Shown in pieces: positions 21,755-32,030 of a stretch of 64,000 nt of DNA. The notes beneath the pieces were generated by a model. The model was not told the origin of the DNA. It did no database searches and saw only the letters and a program-made list of their open reading frames with translations. The stretch is from Rhabdophis nuchalis (lineage: Eukaryota > Chordata > Lepidosauria > Squamata > Natricidae), in NCBI GenBank assembly GCA_039707465.1, contig CM077645.1, positions 143,655,503 to 143,719,502 of the forward strand. The letters run 5' to 3'. Both the position numbers and the translations under genes were made by a program. Each line of letters opens with the position of its first letter. The first letter of the stretch is position 1.

Positions 21755-22599
21755 TTTACCTTAACTTGGGAAAGGAAAGGATGTTCTGCCTTTAGCAGCA
21801 GCCAAATGTCCTGAGCCAAGCCTGTGTGAAGGAAAGTTGGGTTTTTCCTTAAACCAAAGCTGAAGTTTTAAAATAAGTAGATTATACTCCTTAACAAATG
21901 CAGCTGTTAAATTCATTTTTATTGAGTCACTTCTCTGCGCTCTTTCAAAAGCATATGCCACATATTCCCAACCTTGAAGCTTCCTGGAGCAGAAAGACTG
22001 AAGCAAATATTTGGTGATCTTCATAATGGATCTAAAGGTACGATCTTAGCAAATACGGAAGAGCTGAAGTTGATGCTTGCTTAACAAATGGCAAATTTTA
22101 AAAACCTGAGCTGTAACTCCTAACAACAGAGGATTAACTCACATCTGCCAGAAAAGCTCTACGTAAAGAGGAAGATAAGTCCATTAGGGCTAATAAATAC
22201 ATTAGCAAAGAAAAGAGCAGAGCAGTATCTAGCCTGAGACTTTCACAGTGTTTGTTTTCGCACTGATTCATCAAAGCATTAAAATCTCATTGTAGGTGAA
22301 GGGAGGGTTGACGCATAGCTCAGCCTTTTAGAACACAGCAAGCTTCTAGAATTTTTTTTTTTTTTTTGTACAAAACATATAGCATTTCCTCCCTCTTCCT
22401 CAGGGCCATCCCTTTATGGAATTAAATAATGCATGGTCCTGTTTGAAGTGATGGTGGAAACTCATTCAAAATTCATCCTGTTATCCTTCAGGTATTCTAT
22501 GGTTGGATTGCTTACCTTAAATGTGAAACTATTTTTTGCTCCCAAAGATCTTTGGGGTTTGCTACCTTCATTGGAAAGGTTTTAATTGTATTTTAAACC
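21755..22599. other. Unassigned sequence
   Basis: No gene or repeat recognised. Confidence 0.35.
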
Positions 22600-22872
22600 T
22601 GCAACATTTATTTATTCAACGAATTCTTTTGTCAAACATGTACGAGATAACAGGTATACAGTAAGTATGGACATGAACACAGGAAATGGGCTATGAATAA
22701 ATGGGGACAATAGGACAGGGACGGTAGGCACACTGGCATGCTTATGCACGTCCCCTTACAGACCTCTTAGGAAAGGGGTGAGATCCACGCTAGACAGTTT
22801 AAGGTTAAAGTTATGGGGGTTTGAGGATGTAACAACAGAGTCAGGTAGAGCATTCCAGACATTGACCACTCT
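22600..22872 (-). mobile_element. Unclassified LINE 3' segment, copy B
   Basis: Shares 'gacggtaggcacac', 'gcttatgcacgtcccc' and 'gaggatgtaacaacagagtc' with copy A. It continues at 23319-23430 after an L2 insertion. Confidence 0.5.
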
Positions 22873-23318
22873 GTTTATTTATTTATTTATTAGTCAAATT
22901 TATGTCCCGCCCTATCTCCCCTAGGGAACTCAGGGCAGCGCACAGAAATATAAAAATATAAAACAATACAATACAAAACCGTTTAAAAATAGATTAAATT
23001 AAAGTCTGTGCTAAAATTTAGATTAAAATGGGTTAAAATCAAATCAAATTAAAACTATATCCATTAAAACTAAGCCAGCCCGGCGTCTTGAAATAGATGG
23101 GTCTTTAATGCCGTGATGATACGAAGGTCGGGGGGGAAGGTCGTTCCAGAGGGCAGGCCCCACCACAGAGAAGGCTCTCCCCCTGGGGGCCACCCGTCGG
23201 CATTGTCCGGCGGATGGCACCCTGAGGAGGCCCACTCTGTGGGAACGGACAGGTCTAAGGGAGGTATGTGGTAGGAGGCGGTCCCGCAAATAACCAGATC
23301 CCGTGCCATGGAGCGCTT
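22873..23318 (-). mobile_element. L2-clade LINE 3' part, inserted in copy B
   Basis: Minus-strand coding remnants (RDLVICGTASYHI, LRPVRSHRVGLLRVPSAGQC, RAFSVVGPALWNDLP) are followed by the L2 tail 'tatgtcccgccctatctccc' and 'ctcagggcagcgcacagaaa'. Frameshifted and 5' truncated. Confidence 0.85.
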
Positions 23319-23430
23319 TAAAGTCATATTTTCTGCAACTGAGTTTGAAGCAGTTTACCTTGAGTTTGTATCTATTGTTTGCCCATGTATTATTGCAGTT
23401 GAAGCTGAAGTAGTAATTTACCAGCAGGAC
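23319..23430 (-). mobile_element. Unclassified LINE 3' segment, copy B (second part)
   Basis: 'gcagtttaccttgagtttgt' matches 9930-9950. It resumes copy B after the L2 insertion. Confidence 0.5.
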
Positions 23431-23714
23431 GTTGTAGCAGACAATAAAAGAAACAAAGCTGGTTCTTATCTTATAGTGGGCAGGCTATCTAAATGAGTTC
23501 ATCATGCACAAGGACATCATGATAAGTGACCACGGCTGAGATTTTGCAGTGTTTGCTTTGTTATTGTTGCTGTTGTCACTTCGAGTGTTTGTCCTTCTTA
23601 GTTGCAGGGTCCTCTTGTTTTCCACCATACTGGCCATTGTTCACCTGGAGAAGCCAGTAAAATGTTGTCTTTAAGGTGCTGAACTAGCAGCAGGGAGACC
23701 AAGGTTCTGGTCTT

Positions 23715-23950
23715 CCCTATAGCAATAGCACTTGGATTTATACAACTCTTCATACTGCTTTACAGCCCTCTCTAAGCAGTTTACAAAATCAGCCAGCATA
23801 TTGCCCACAACAATCTGGGTCCTCATTTTACTGACCTCGGAAGAACGAAAGGCTGAGTCAACCTTGAGCTGGTGAGAATCAAACTGCTGGCAGTCAGCAG
23901 AATTAGCCTGCAATACTGCATTCTAACCACTGCTCCACCTCAGCTCTTTG
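23715..23950 (-). mobile_element. tRNA-derived SINE (second squamate family)
   Basis: Reverse complement of the 11.55-kb SINE: 'aatagcacttggatttatac', 'caatctgggtcctcatttta', 'ctgacctcggaagaacg' and a tRNA-like head near 'ttctaaccactgctccacc'. Confidence 0.7.
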
Positions 23951-23954
23951 GTTG

Positions 23955-25480
23955 AGAAACCAGCATGATGACCTTGAGTTAGTTACTAACTCTCAACCTT
24001 AATTAGGATCAAGCTGGGTAACAAGCCAGGATAACCAAACCTCGTCCTTGTATCCTGGATTGATTTACTTTGTTTTGGTGCATTTATCTCCATTTTGAGA
24101 ATGTTTTGATTGTTTATTTAATATCATAAATTAGAAACTGTGTCTCCATAACTTCATTTTCTGTCAAGTCTGGTTGTATGATGGTGATGGTGTAATTATG
24201 CGGTCACTTTTTTACTCCATTGAACTCTGTAGCTCCTACTCAACAGTGCCCAATGAAGGGAGAGGGGAGCCAAAACAGGTGATCAATTCCATGTGATTAA
24301 AACCCTGCCCATTGTGTATGTGTTATCAGTGTCATGTAAATATTCAAAGGGACAAGGTTTTCATTGTGAGTTTGTGATTCTTGTTGTGACTTTTTTGACA
24401 TACCTTCTCCCTCCCAGTGGCTGTGGGTTCTGTGTTATATCAGTAGTAGAAGCGTGTACAAAATAAAATGTTTTAAATAAACAAATGGTAGTACTTACAT
24501 TACCAGGGAAAACACCCTGCCTGTCCAGGCTAAAAGAGAATGTGTAAATGGTAGCCACCCAAAAGGATAAACCACACATCAGAGGGTGGGGTTGAATTAA
24601 AGTCTGTATGTTGATAGAGAAAACAAAGAAACATTGACATTTGATTGCTAAATACTGTACATGTCTTTCAGTCAATCACAACCAACCAAATATTGTTATT
24701 TGCTTTGTCCATAAATAAAGGATTTATAGAGGAACATTCTTCTTTGGAAATTTAAATTTTAAAAATCTTGCTTCATTCCTGTCATTTCTACATACTCTCT
24801 TTCTCTAAAGATTGATCCAAAGTATTTTTTTTAAATTTCAAAAGGATGCATCATTACCTTCAACATCAAAAGTTAAAATTTTGAAGAATACCAGATTAAA
24901 AGGATAGCAACTGACTCCAAGTTCTTTTTATCCAAATGATTCAGAGAAACCTTGCAGAATGCTGTCAATTTCTACAAAAAAAAAATGTCATCAGGCAATT
25001 TTAATGATGTAACAGAGGGGGTTACATATAAGCAACGTTTGCAAAAAGGACAAGAATTAGCAAAGGTTGTTACGTGATTTGTGAACTTAGAAAAGCACCA
25101 TTTGCTTCAGCAGCTGCAGTAAAAATGACCACAAATCAATGATATATTGTTGCAATTAATGTTCTACCTTCACCTGCCATCAATTAATTAGTCTGCACAG
25201 AGAATTATCTTGAGAGCAATTTGTGTTCTAGTGTTCCAACCAATTGCACAAATCAATAAAAACTATACATTTCTTCCTCCTTCCCTGATATCTTTCTATT
25301 TTCAACAGGTTTCTAAGACAAACTTGCCTCAATGGTGAACAGGATAAAACTGTATCCAAAAACATTCCTGATGTTATTTTTCTTTCTTTCTATTTTAACC
25401 CCCATTTATTTTATTAGATATTTCAGGTTGAATGCTAATAAATATTATTAAACTAGATTGATTCAATATCTTATTTAGTA
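23955..25480. other. Mostly unassigned; part repeated at 30.7 kb
   Basis: 24605-24790 shares 'aaacaaagaaacattgacat', 'ttgattgctaaata' and 'ataaataaaggatttataga' with 30735-31050. It is probably the end of an unnamed, LTR-like repeat with an aataaa signal. The rest is unrecognised. Confidence 0.45.
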
Positions 25481-25484
25481 CTAG

Positions 25485-25985
25485 CCGGCCATGTGTTGCT
25501 GTGGCCCCGTCTGGTTAAATGGCCAACCAATCTGTGTGTAGATCTACACCTGCACACACAAACATGTACACACAACCACCGTACAACCCTCAAACTACCT
25601 ACCTACTGTATTTCTCCCTCTCTCTATCCCTCTACCTACCTACCTACCTACCTACCTACCTACCTACCGCATTTCTCCCTCCCTCTCTCTATCCCTATAG
25701 CTGCCTACCTACCTACCTACTGTATTTAGCATCTTATGGACAGAGTATTTTATGTCATAAAGGATGACATAATACCTGTGGCCCACTGCTCTCTCTGTAT
25801 CCATCTACCTACATTTTTTACATTTCCATTGGGTGTACCTGGCACAGGTGTAACATCTACACAATCTATACATATCATTGGTGCCATATTCGAAAGGAAC
25901 ATTGTGTAAAAATCTGGTGGCGATTGGTGCAGTAGAGATTAGCGGTTTTGAACAAACTCATAGCTACATTTTTATTTATATAGAT
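25485..25985. mobile_element. Unclassified repeat with TACC microsatellite
   Basis: Starts 'actagccggccatgtgttgc' and ends 'catttttatttatatagatt'. Both phrases feel like the ends of a dispersed family, but I cannot assign it. Two (tacc)n tracts (25630-25672, 25703-25720) lie inside. Confidence 0.4.
25630..25720. repeat. (TACC)n microsatellites
   Basis: Two runs of tacc separated by a ctcc-rich segment; they create repetitive YLPTYLP frames. Confidence 0.9.
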
Positions 25986-25989
25986 TCCA

Positions 25990-26539
25990 GGAGCTCAATA
26001 TCTCGAATCAATGCAACTTCACATCTCCTGCTATTAATCTGATATAATCTAATGTAAAGTATTATCACATAAGTCATCAAGCATGGGATACATCAAACCA
26101 GAATAGTTTATTTTGGGATTTAAAAAGCTAATCATCACATGTAAACACTGTCTTCTCTTTGCTTGCCCACGTTTGTTCACAGCTGCTAAGTTGAATCACT
26201 GGATGTGTTGTCTCGTTCTGGCAGCAAAAGGAACATTTTACATGAGGAAAGGTCAAAAGAGTATTTTGTTGACCTACAATGAAAGCTCTGCATTCAGTCA
26301 TGAAACGTCTAGCTTAACAGCTAATTTAAAAATGACTTGGAAAGCTTCGAAAACCCAAAACTAATTCCAGTAAGTGCATAAAAGAAAATTGAAAAATGGA
26401 ATCTACATTTGTCTGGAATAATCTAAAAACATATTTTAAACATAAGTACACACTCAACCAGGTACAGCATATCAGGAAACCCAGGAATGGAATAAAAGAA
26501 AATTGAATGTACAGAAAGGTTAAATATGAAACCTTTTGG
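25990..26539. other. Unassigned sequence
   Basis: No gene or repeat recognised. Confidence 0.35.
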
Positions 26540-26710
26540 TATAGTATATTTATTCCATCAGATCAGAATTCATCAGATGGATTTGCAGTTGACTGACCAA
26601 CCACACTCAATGTGTAGTCTTCAATGGAACTACAACTATGCAGAGGGAGCCATCAGGGGTGGGTTTCAAAATTTTTGGAACAGGTTCTGTGGGTGTGTCC
26701 TGCTTTGTGG

Positions 26711-26770
26711 GAGTGGCTTGCCGGCCATGTGACCGGGTAGGAGTGGCTTGCCAGCCATGTGACCGGGTGG
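26711..26770. repeat. 30-bp minisatellite, two units
   Basis: Same unit as 19711-19832 ('gagtggcttgccggccatgt'). Confidence 0.9.
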
Positions 26771-26854
26771 GAGTGGCCAATTTGGAAAATGTGAAATTCA
26801 CTTAACAATGGTCTTGGTTAGCAACCAAACTTTTGGGCTTAATTGTGGTCATAA

Positions 26855-26856
<2 letters not shown>

Positions 26857-26895
<39 letters not shown>

Positions 26896-27165
26896 CTTTC
26901 TTTCCTTCTGTCTTTCTTTCTCTCTTTCTCTCTCTTTCTTTCTCTTTCTCTCTTTCTGTCTCTTTTCTTTCTCTCTTTCTCTCTCTCTTTTTTCTCTTTC
27001 TTTCCTTTCTGTCTCTCTTTCTTTTTCTCTCTTTCTCTCTGTCTGTCTATCTTTCTCTCCCTCCCACTCTCTGTCTCTCTGTGTGTGTCTGTCACTCTCT
27101 GGTTCCCCCCTCCCTCCCTGTCTCTCTGTGTGTCTGTGCCTCTCTCTCTCTGTCTGTCTCCCCCC
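26857..27165. repeat. Long (TC)n / pyrimidine tract
   Basis: Perfect (tc)n then tttc, tctg and ccct variants on one strand; it accounts for the SLSLSL and ERERKK frames in both strands. Not a gene. Confidence 0.97.
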
Positions 27166-27186
27166 ACCCACCCAAGCCTCCTCAGC

Positions 27187-27504
27187 CTCTCTCACCCATC
27201 CACCGGACGAAGGAACCTGGTGTCCGATGGGTGAGCAAGCGAGCGAGCAAAGGCTTTTGAAGCAAAGGCTTCAAAGGCTGCCGGCTAGGAACAGCGCGCT
27301 ACGCTGCGCGAACCCCCCCCCCCCCAGTCGCGGCAAAACTTTCCCTGTTAGCGCGACTGGCAGGGGGTGGGGCGGGGGTTCGCGCAGCGTAGCGCGCTGT
27401 TCCTAGCCGGCAGCCTTTGAAGCCTTTGCTTCAAAAGCCTTTGCTCGCTCGCTTGCTCACCCATCGGACACCAGGTTCCTTCGTCCGGTGGATGGGTGAG
27501 AGAG
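27187..27504. repeat. GC-rich palindrome, arms about 125 bp
   Basis: Left arm 27187-27310 ('caccggacgaaggaacctgg', 'ggctaggaacagcgcgctac') pairs with right arm 27376-27504. The loop (about 65 bp) has its own small stem, ccagtcgcg/cgcgactgg. A third partial copy of the outer arm is at 27644-27705. 'gatgggtgagcaagcg' could be another captured splice-donor context, but I cannot identify a source gene. Confidence 0.85.
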
Positions 27505-28035
27505 AGAGCGAGAGTAGCCGGTCAGGCTACTTCCAGGAGCTGAGGAGGTTTGGGGGGGAGGGGAGACAGACACACAGAGAGACAGGGAGGGAGGGGGGAA
27601 CCAGAGAGCCAGAGAACCCGCTGGCTGTATTTACTCTCTCTCTCACCCATCCACCGGACGAAGGAACCTGGCGTCCGATGGGTGAGCGAGCAAGCGAGCG
27701 AGCGAGCAACCGCGGCCAGCGGGCCAGAGGATTTTTGGGGCGCGCAGCAACTTTCCTTACCCGCGGCGGGAAACACGCAAGGAGAATCCACTCCCAGCTG
27801 TCTCCTTTTTCCTTCTGCGAAGGGTACTGGCCGCTGGCAAAGCGGGAGGCTCGGGAAGGCGGCACACACACACACACAACCTACTTCAGGCGGCGGGAAA
27901 CACGCAAGGAGAATCCACTCGCGGCTAGGCGTAGGGGGGAAGAGGTGGCTGAGCAAAGGGAAGGGGGGGGGGGGAAAGGCGCTCCCGCCGCCTTCCCGAG
28001 CCTCCCGCTTTGCCAGCGGCCAGTACCCTTCGCAG

Positions 28036-28196
28036 AAGGAAAAAGAAGACAGCTGGGAGTGGATTCTCCTTGCGTGTTTCCCGCCGCCTGAAGTAGGTTG
28101 TGTGTGTGTGTGTGTGTGCTTTCTTTTTTTTTGGCCTGCGGCTCCTGGCCCGAGCGCTGCTCTTCGGAGATGTCACGGCAGCAGCGGCAGCAGGTT
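28036..28196 (+). promoter_or_regulatory. GCLC 5' flank remnant in second element
   Basis: Matches 20925-21064 of the first element: 'gtggattctccttgcgtgtt', 'cccgccgcctgaagtaggtt', (gt)n, 'cggctcctggcccgagcgct'. The start codon and almost the whole exon that should follow are deleted. Confidence 0.75.
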
Positions 28197-28209
28197 GTGG
28201 GGCGACGAG
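28197..28209 (+). pseudogene. GCLC: Residual 3' end of captured GCLC exon 1 plus donor
   Basis: gtggggcgacgag followed by gtgagcggccc equals the last codons (W-G-D-E) and donor of the captured exon. Relative to the first element, 177 bp (its 21065-21241) are absent, including the ATG; the junction lies at a single shared G. No coding capacity remains. Confidence 0.8.
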
Positions 28210-28599
28210 GTGAGCGGCCCACCCCCACCACCCACCCCCATGGAGAAGGGGAAAGGAGGACCCCTTCGGAGAGCCGGCCTGGCTGTCTTCTTTTTCTCTC
28301 AGCGAAGCATGGGCGAGGAGGAGGCGGCGCTTCGCTGAGGGAAAAAGAAGACAGCGCAGTCGCCTTGCTTGCTTTCCTGCCTGCCCGCCCCAGCTGGGAG
28401 CAGCAGTTAGCAGCGGCGACTTACTTCCGGGTCCACGATCCAAAGGGATCGCTCGGGATCCGGAAATTTTACGAAAGGGTTCGCCCGATCCCAGGCGAAC
28501 CCCCAGAAACCCACCCCTGGGAGCCATGCATGGGATACCTCACGGTTCTGTTTGGGGGCCGGTGCTCTTTAAGATCTCCATAAATGATCTACAATAGAT

Positions 28600-28905
28600 C
28601 AGGGGTCCCCAACCTTTGGCCCTTGACTCACTACCAGGCAGTGGCTTATTTGGAACAGGGTTGGGCGAGTGGTGAGCCAGTACATATGTGCATGCGCACA
28701 CGCACACACAGATCAACTTGCACATGTGGCAGGCCAGTGTTCGTGCACACACACACACACACACACACAGATCAACTTGCACAAGTCAACCTGTACATGC
28801 ATACATGTGCACGCCAACCCCCCTCCCCAGCCCGCTGCTCACATAGCCCGGTTTCCTTCTTCACTCTCCACTGGGCCCCTAAGCAGCAAAGGTTGGGAAC
28901 TACTG
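28600..28905. mobile_element. hAT-Charlie-like MITE in CR1
   Basis: Left end 'caggggtccccaacctttgg', right end 'ggttgggaactactg'. It interrupts CR1. A clear 8-bp duplication is not visible (caatagat/atctaaat). Contains (ca)n tracts. Confidence 0.7.
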
Positions 28906-28907
28906 AT

Positions 28908-29160
28908 CTAAATAAAGGGATAGTAGAAAAGCTCATCAAATTTGCAGATAACACCAAGTTGGGGATAATTGCTAACACTTTTAGAGGATAGACTCAAGAT
29001 TCTGAAGGATGTTGATGTGCTTGAGCTAACAAGATGCAATTCAGTGGTGAGAAAACTAAAATTCTACCCCTAGGCAGGAAAAAATCAAATGCACAGGTAT
29101 AAAATAGGCAGTGCCTCGCTGTACAGTAGTAACTGTGAGAGGGAACTAGGTATCCTAGAG
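28908..29160 (+). pseudogene. CR1 RT remnant (third piece)
   Basis: Region equivalent to the RT palm and the segment downstream of it, with 'gctcatcaaatttgcagata', 'ctacccctaggcagg' and 'agtaactgtgagagggaact'; stops and frameshifts throughout. Confidence 0.7.
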
Positions 29161-29479
29161 CAGGGGTCCCCAACCTTTTTTGCACCAGGGACCGTTTTCA
29201 TTTTAAAGAAAATTCTGTGGACCGACTGGCATAGAGAAGGAGCGGGGGAGAGAAGGGGAAACAGGCGGCGCATGCGCACGCGGGGGGGGGGTCGGCTCAC
29301 TCAGCCCTCTAGGGCCTCCAACGGCTTGAACGGCTGTACCTGCGCTCTCCCGCATCCGGCGCGCACTCTGCCCAGGGGGCTGCCCCCTCCTCCCTCCTCC
29401 TCCTCTCCGGCCCTGCGGCCCTGTTCCTATCAAGCCACGGCCCGGCACCGGTCCACGGCCCGGGGGTTGGGCACCCCTG
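29161..29479. mobile_element. hAT-Charlie (MER1-like) MITE
   Basis: Ends 'caggggtccccaacct' and 'gggggttgggcacccctg'; exact 8-bp duplication tcctagag (29153-29160, 29480-29487). The subterminal 'gccacggcccggcaccggtc' is characteristic of the MER1/Charlie group of vertebrates (family knowledge). Non-coding, GC-rich. Confidence 0.88.
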
Positions 29480-29786
29480 TCCTAGAGACAACCATTTAAA
29501 TATGAGTCGGCATCCAATTCTGATCATTACAATACAAAAAAGAAAGATGCTGAGGCCCTAGAAAGAGTACTGACAAGAGCAACTAAGATAATAAGATGCC
29601 TGCAGGATAAATTGTGCAAGGAATGTTTAAGGGAACTAAGTATGTCTAGCCAAATGAAGAGAAGAATGATAGCTATCTTCTGGTACAGGAGTGGTGGGGG
29701 TCAACTTATTCTCAAAACACCTCAGAGCAGGAAAAGAAGCAAGGAGAGCTTCAACCTAGAACTAAAGAGAATCTTCCTAACAGTAA

Positions 29787-29871
29787 CAGGGGTGGGTTTC
29801 AAAATATTTACTACCAGTTCGGTGGGCATGGCTAGGGGGAGCAGGTGGGGGGGAGGCAAGAGCAGCAAGGA
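29787..29871. mobile_element. Left end of a 'caggggtgggtttc' hAT MITE (truncated)
   Basis: 'caggggtgggtttcaaaata' and 'ccagttcggtgggcatggc' match the family. The right end is not found; the neighbouring CR1 tail and microsatellite abut it. Confidence 0.6.
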
Positions 29872-29954
29872 TACAATACAATACAATACAATACAATACA
29901 ATACAATACAATACAATACAATACAATACAATACAATACAATACAATACAATAG
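29871..29954. repeat. (ATACA)n microsatellite
   Basis: About 16 perfect units of the pentanucleotide, continuous with the 3' tail of the minus-strand CR1 that follows. On the CR1 strand it reads (TATTG)n or (TGTAT)n. Confidence 0.97.
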
Positions 29955-30473
29955 CAGAGTTGGAAGGGATCTTGTAGGTCTTCTAGTCCAACCCGCTGCG
30001 TGGGCAGGAACCTTATACCATTTCAGACAAATGGCTATCTAACATCTTCTTAAAGACTTCCAGGGTTGGGGCATTCACAACTTCTGGAGGCAAGCTGTTC
30101 CAGAGGTTAATTGTTCTAACTGTCAGGAAATTTCTCCTTAGTTCTAAGTTGCTTCTCTCCTTGATTAGTTTCCACCCATTGCTTCTTGTCCTGCCCCCAG
30201 GTGCCTTGGAGAACAGTTTGACTCCCTCTTCTTTGTGGCACCCTCTGAGATATCGGAACACTGCTATCATGTCTCCCCTGGGCCTTTTCTTCATCAAACT
30301 AGACATACCCAGTTCCTGCAACCGTTCTTCATATGTTTTAGCCTCCAGTCCCCTAATCATCTTGGTTGCTCTTCTCTGCACTCTTTCCAGAGTCTCCACG
30401 TCTTTTCTACATCGTGGCGACCAAAACTGTATGCAGTATTCCAAGTGTGGCCTTACCAAGGCACGGATGTCTG
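29955..30473 (-). mobile_element. CR1 LINE, RT C-terminal region and 3' UTR
   Basis: A minus-strand frame (30013-30459, 148 codons) encodes the CR1 C-terminus: VRPHLEYCIQFWSP, LERVQRRATKMIRGLE, YEERLQELGMSSL, RGDMIAVFRYLRG, LWNSLPPEVVNAPTLEVFKK. The 3' UTR has 'ccaacccgctgc' (plus strand) and the tail is the pentanucleotide run. 5' truncated; this part of the frame is uninterrupted, so it is a fairly young copy. Confidence 0.88.
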
Positions 30474-30855
30474 ATTATATTTGCAGGATGTCTGATTATA
30501 TTTGCAAAATGGGTAGGGTGACATTCTATTTTGATTCTGAGATGTGAAGACAAGTTTGTTACAGGGCTCAAACTGCTGAAGCGAAGATAGCAGCAGGGAT
30601 AACCTCCCCTGAGTGTTTGAATAGAATACTGGGCCTGCTCGTTTCCTGCTGATAACTCTGTCTCCTAAACATGCCCTATGACAAAGTATATTCCTCCTTT
30701 AACTGGACCCCAAAATGAATGTCTTTATGTTAGAGATAACGACAACAAAGAAACATTGGCATTTGATTGCTAAATAGAGTGCTACATGTCCTTGAAACCA
30801 AACACAAGCAACCAAATGTTGCTACTTGCTTTGTCAATAAATAAAGGGTTTATAG

Positions 30856-30990
30856 CAGGGGTCTCCAACCTTTGCAACTTTAAGTCTGAAGGACTTCGGC
30901 TCCCAGACTTCTCCAGCCAGCAAAGCTGGCTGGAGAATTCTGGGAACTGAAGTCCTTCAGACTTAAAGTTGCAAAGGTTGGAGACCCCTG
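30856..30990. mobile_element. hAT-type palindromic MITE, 135 bp
   Basis: Ends 'caggggtctccaaccttt' and 'aaaggttggagacccctg'; exact duplication gtttatag (30848-30855, 30991-30998). Centre 'ccagcaaagctggctgg'. It is inserted in the repeat whose empty version is at 24.71 kb ('ggatttatagaggaacatt'). Confidence 0.92.
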
Positions 30991-31109
30991 GTTTATAGAG
31001 GAACATTGTTCTTTTGGAAATTTAAAGATCTTGCTTCATTGTTTCCATTTATATGTGCTGGGGAAAACGTTGTCGGTAGAGTAAAACAAAGCAAGGCTAT
31101 GTCCACTGT

Positions 31110-31255
31110 TTACAGTTTATTTGGATTTATATCCCGCCCTATCTCCCCGAAGAGACTCAGGGCGGCTCACAGGTAAATATAAAACAATACAATAAATACA
31201 ATACAGTGTTAAAATGAAATTAAATTAACTAGCCTGTGCTAAAATATAACTAAAA
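31110..31255 (-). mobile_element. L2-clade LINE 3' tail (first of three)
   Basis: 'atcccgccctatctccccga' and 'gactcagggcggctcacagg' followed by AT-rich 3' UTR. Confidence 0.75.
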
Positions 31256-31688
31256 ACTTTTATTTTATTTATTTATTTATTTTAGTCACATTTATATCCC
31301 GCCCTTCTCCACAAAGGACCCAGGGCGGTGCACAGGAATTTAAAAACATACAAAACAATAAATACAGAATTTAAAAACATATTAAATTATAATCCTATGC
31401 TAAAATCCAAATTAAAATCCCCAATTTAAAACTATCTAAAATAGCCCCAGCGGGAGGTTAGGCTAGGCCGGCTTGCTGAAAAAGATGTGTCTTTAGACAC
31501 TGGCGGAAGAGGCGGAGGTCCGAGATGGTACGCAATTCAGGGGGTAAGTCGTTTCAAAGGGCAGAGCCCGCCACAGAGAAGGCTCTTCCCCTGGGTGTCG
31601 CCAGACGGCATTGCCCAGCCGACGGCACCCTGAGAAGGCCCTCTCTGTGGGAGCGGATCGGCCAAAGGGATGTCAAACTTTTAAAATC
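31256..31688 (-). mobile_element. L2-clade LINE 3' part (second of three)
   Basis: Tail with (ttta)n, 'tatcccgcccttctccacaa' and 'cagggcggtgcacagg', then degraded RT C-terminus ('agaaggctcttcccctgggt' and 'gccagacggcattgcccagc' on the plus strand). Confidence 0.8.
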
Positions 31689-32030
31689 CCCTACCAAATA
31701 CAGTTAAATTATTTCTAGTCTAAAATCTAGGCTAAAGTCTAAGCTAAAATCTAAAATCTAAGCTCTAAACTAGGCCGGCTAGGTGAAAGAAGTGTGTTTT
31801 CAGTGAACGGCGAAAAAGGCGAAGGTCCGTGATGGTACAAAGTTCAGGGGTTAGGTCATTCCAGAGGGCCGGGCCTGCCACAGAGAAGGCCCTCCCCCTG
31901 GGCGCTGCCCGCTGGCATTGACCGGCAGACGGCACCCTGAGGAGGCCCTCCCTGTGGGAGCGGACCGGTCGAAGGGAGGTATGCGGTAGGAGATGGTCCC
32001 GCAAATAACTAGGCCCTGTGCCATGGAGCA
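31689..32030 (-). mobile_element. L2-clade LINE 3' part (third of three)
   Basis: An 88-codon minus-strand frame (31765-32031): GPSYLRDHLLPHTSLRP, EGLLRVPSAGQCQ, RAFSVAGPALWNDL, LRLFRRSLKTHFFHLAGL. 5' truncated. Confidence 0.85.

Larger units (their letters stand above)
26654..28519. mobile_element. Second 1.9-kb Pack-type hAT-like element, exon lost
   Basis: 1,866 bp with the same perfect 14-bp ends as 19673-21563 and an exact target duplication ggagccat (26646-26653, 28520-28527). It shares the 30-bp minisatellite (two units), the captured GCLC flank blocks and the right end. The GCLC exon is missing apart from 13 bases. GCLC flank blocks occur several times in both orientations between 27770 and 28120, so the interior is rearranged. 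The left interior is a long pyrimidine tract followed by a separate palindrome (27187-27504). No transposase. Confidence 0.87.
26540..29786 (+). mobile_element. CR1 LINE, split by three hAT insertions
   Basis: CR1 sequence is in four pieces: 26540-26653 ('tgaccaaccacactcaatgt'), 28528-28599 ('gggatacctcacggttctgt', the region encoding the conserved RT QGSVLGP segment), 28906-29160 ('atttgcagataacaccaagt', the AD.T motif region), and 29488-29786 ('agtactgacaagagcaacta', the C-terminal region). The pieces are collinear and the interruptions are the elements at 26654, 28600 and 29161. Frames are broken throughout. Confidence 0.8.

Noticed and set aside
25630..25720. Possible CRISPR-like or telomeric array
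   Set aside because: Simple TACC tetranucleotide repeat without unique spacers; vertebrate context.
26802..27260. Long frames of SLSLSL and ERERKK on both strands
   Set aside because: Generated by a (TC)n-rich tract; no conserved content.
29612..30042. Frames ending in repeated NTIQY
   Set aside because: Translation of the (ATACA)n microsatellite.
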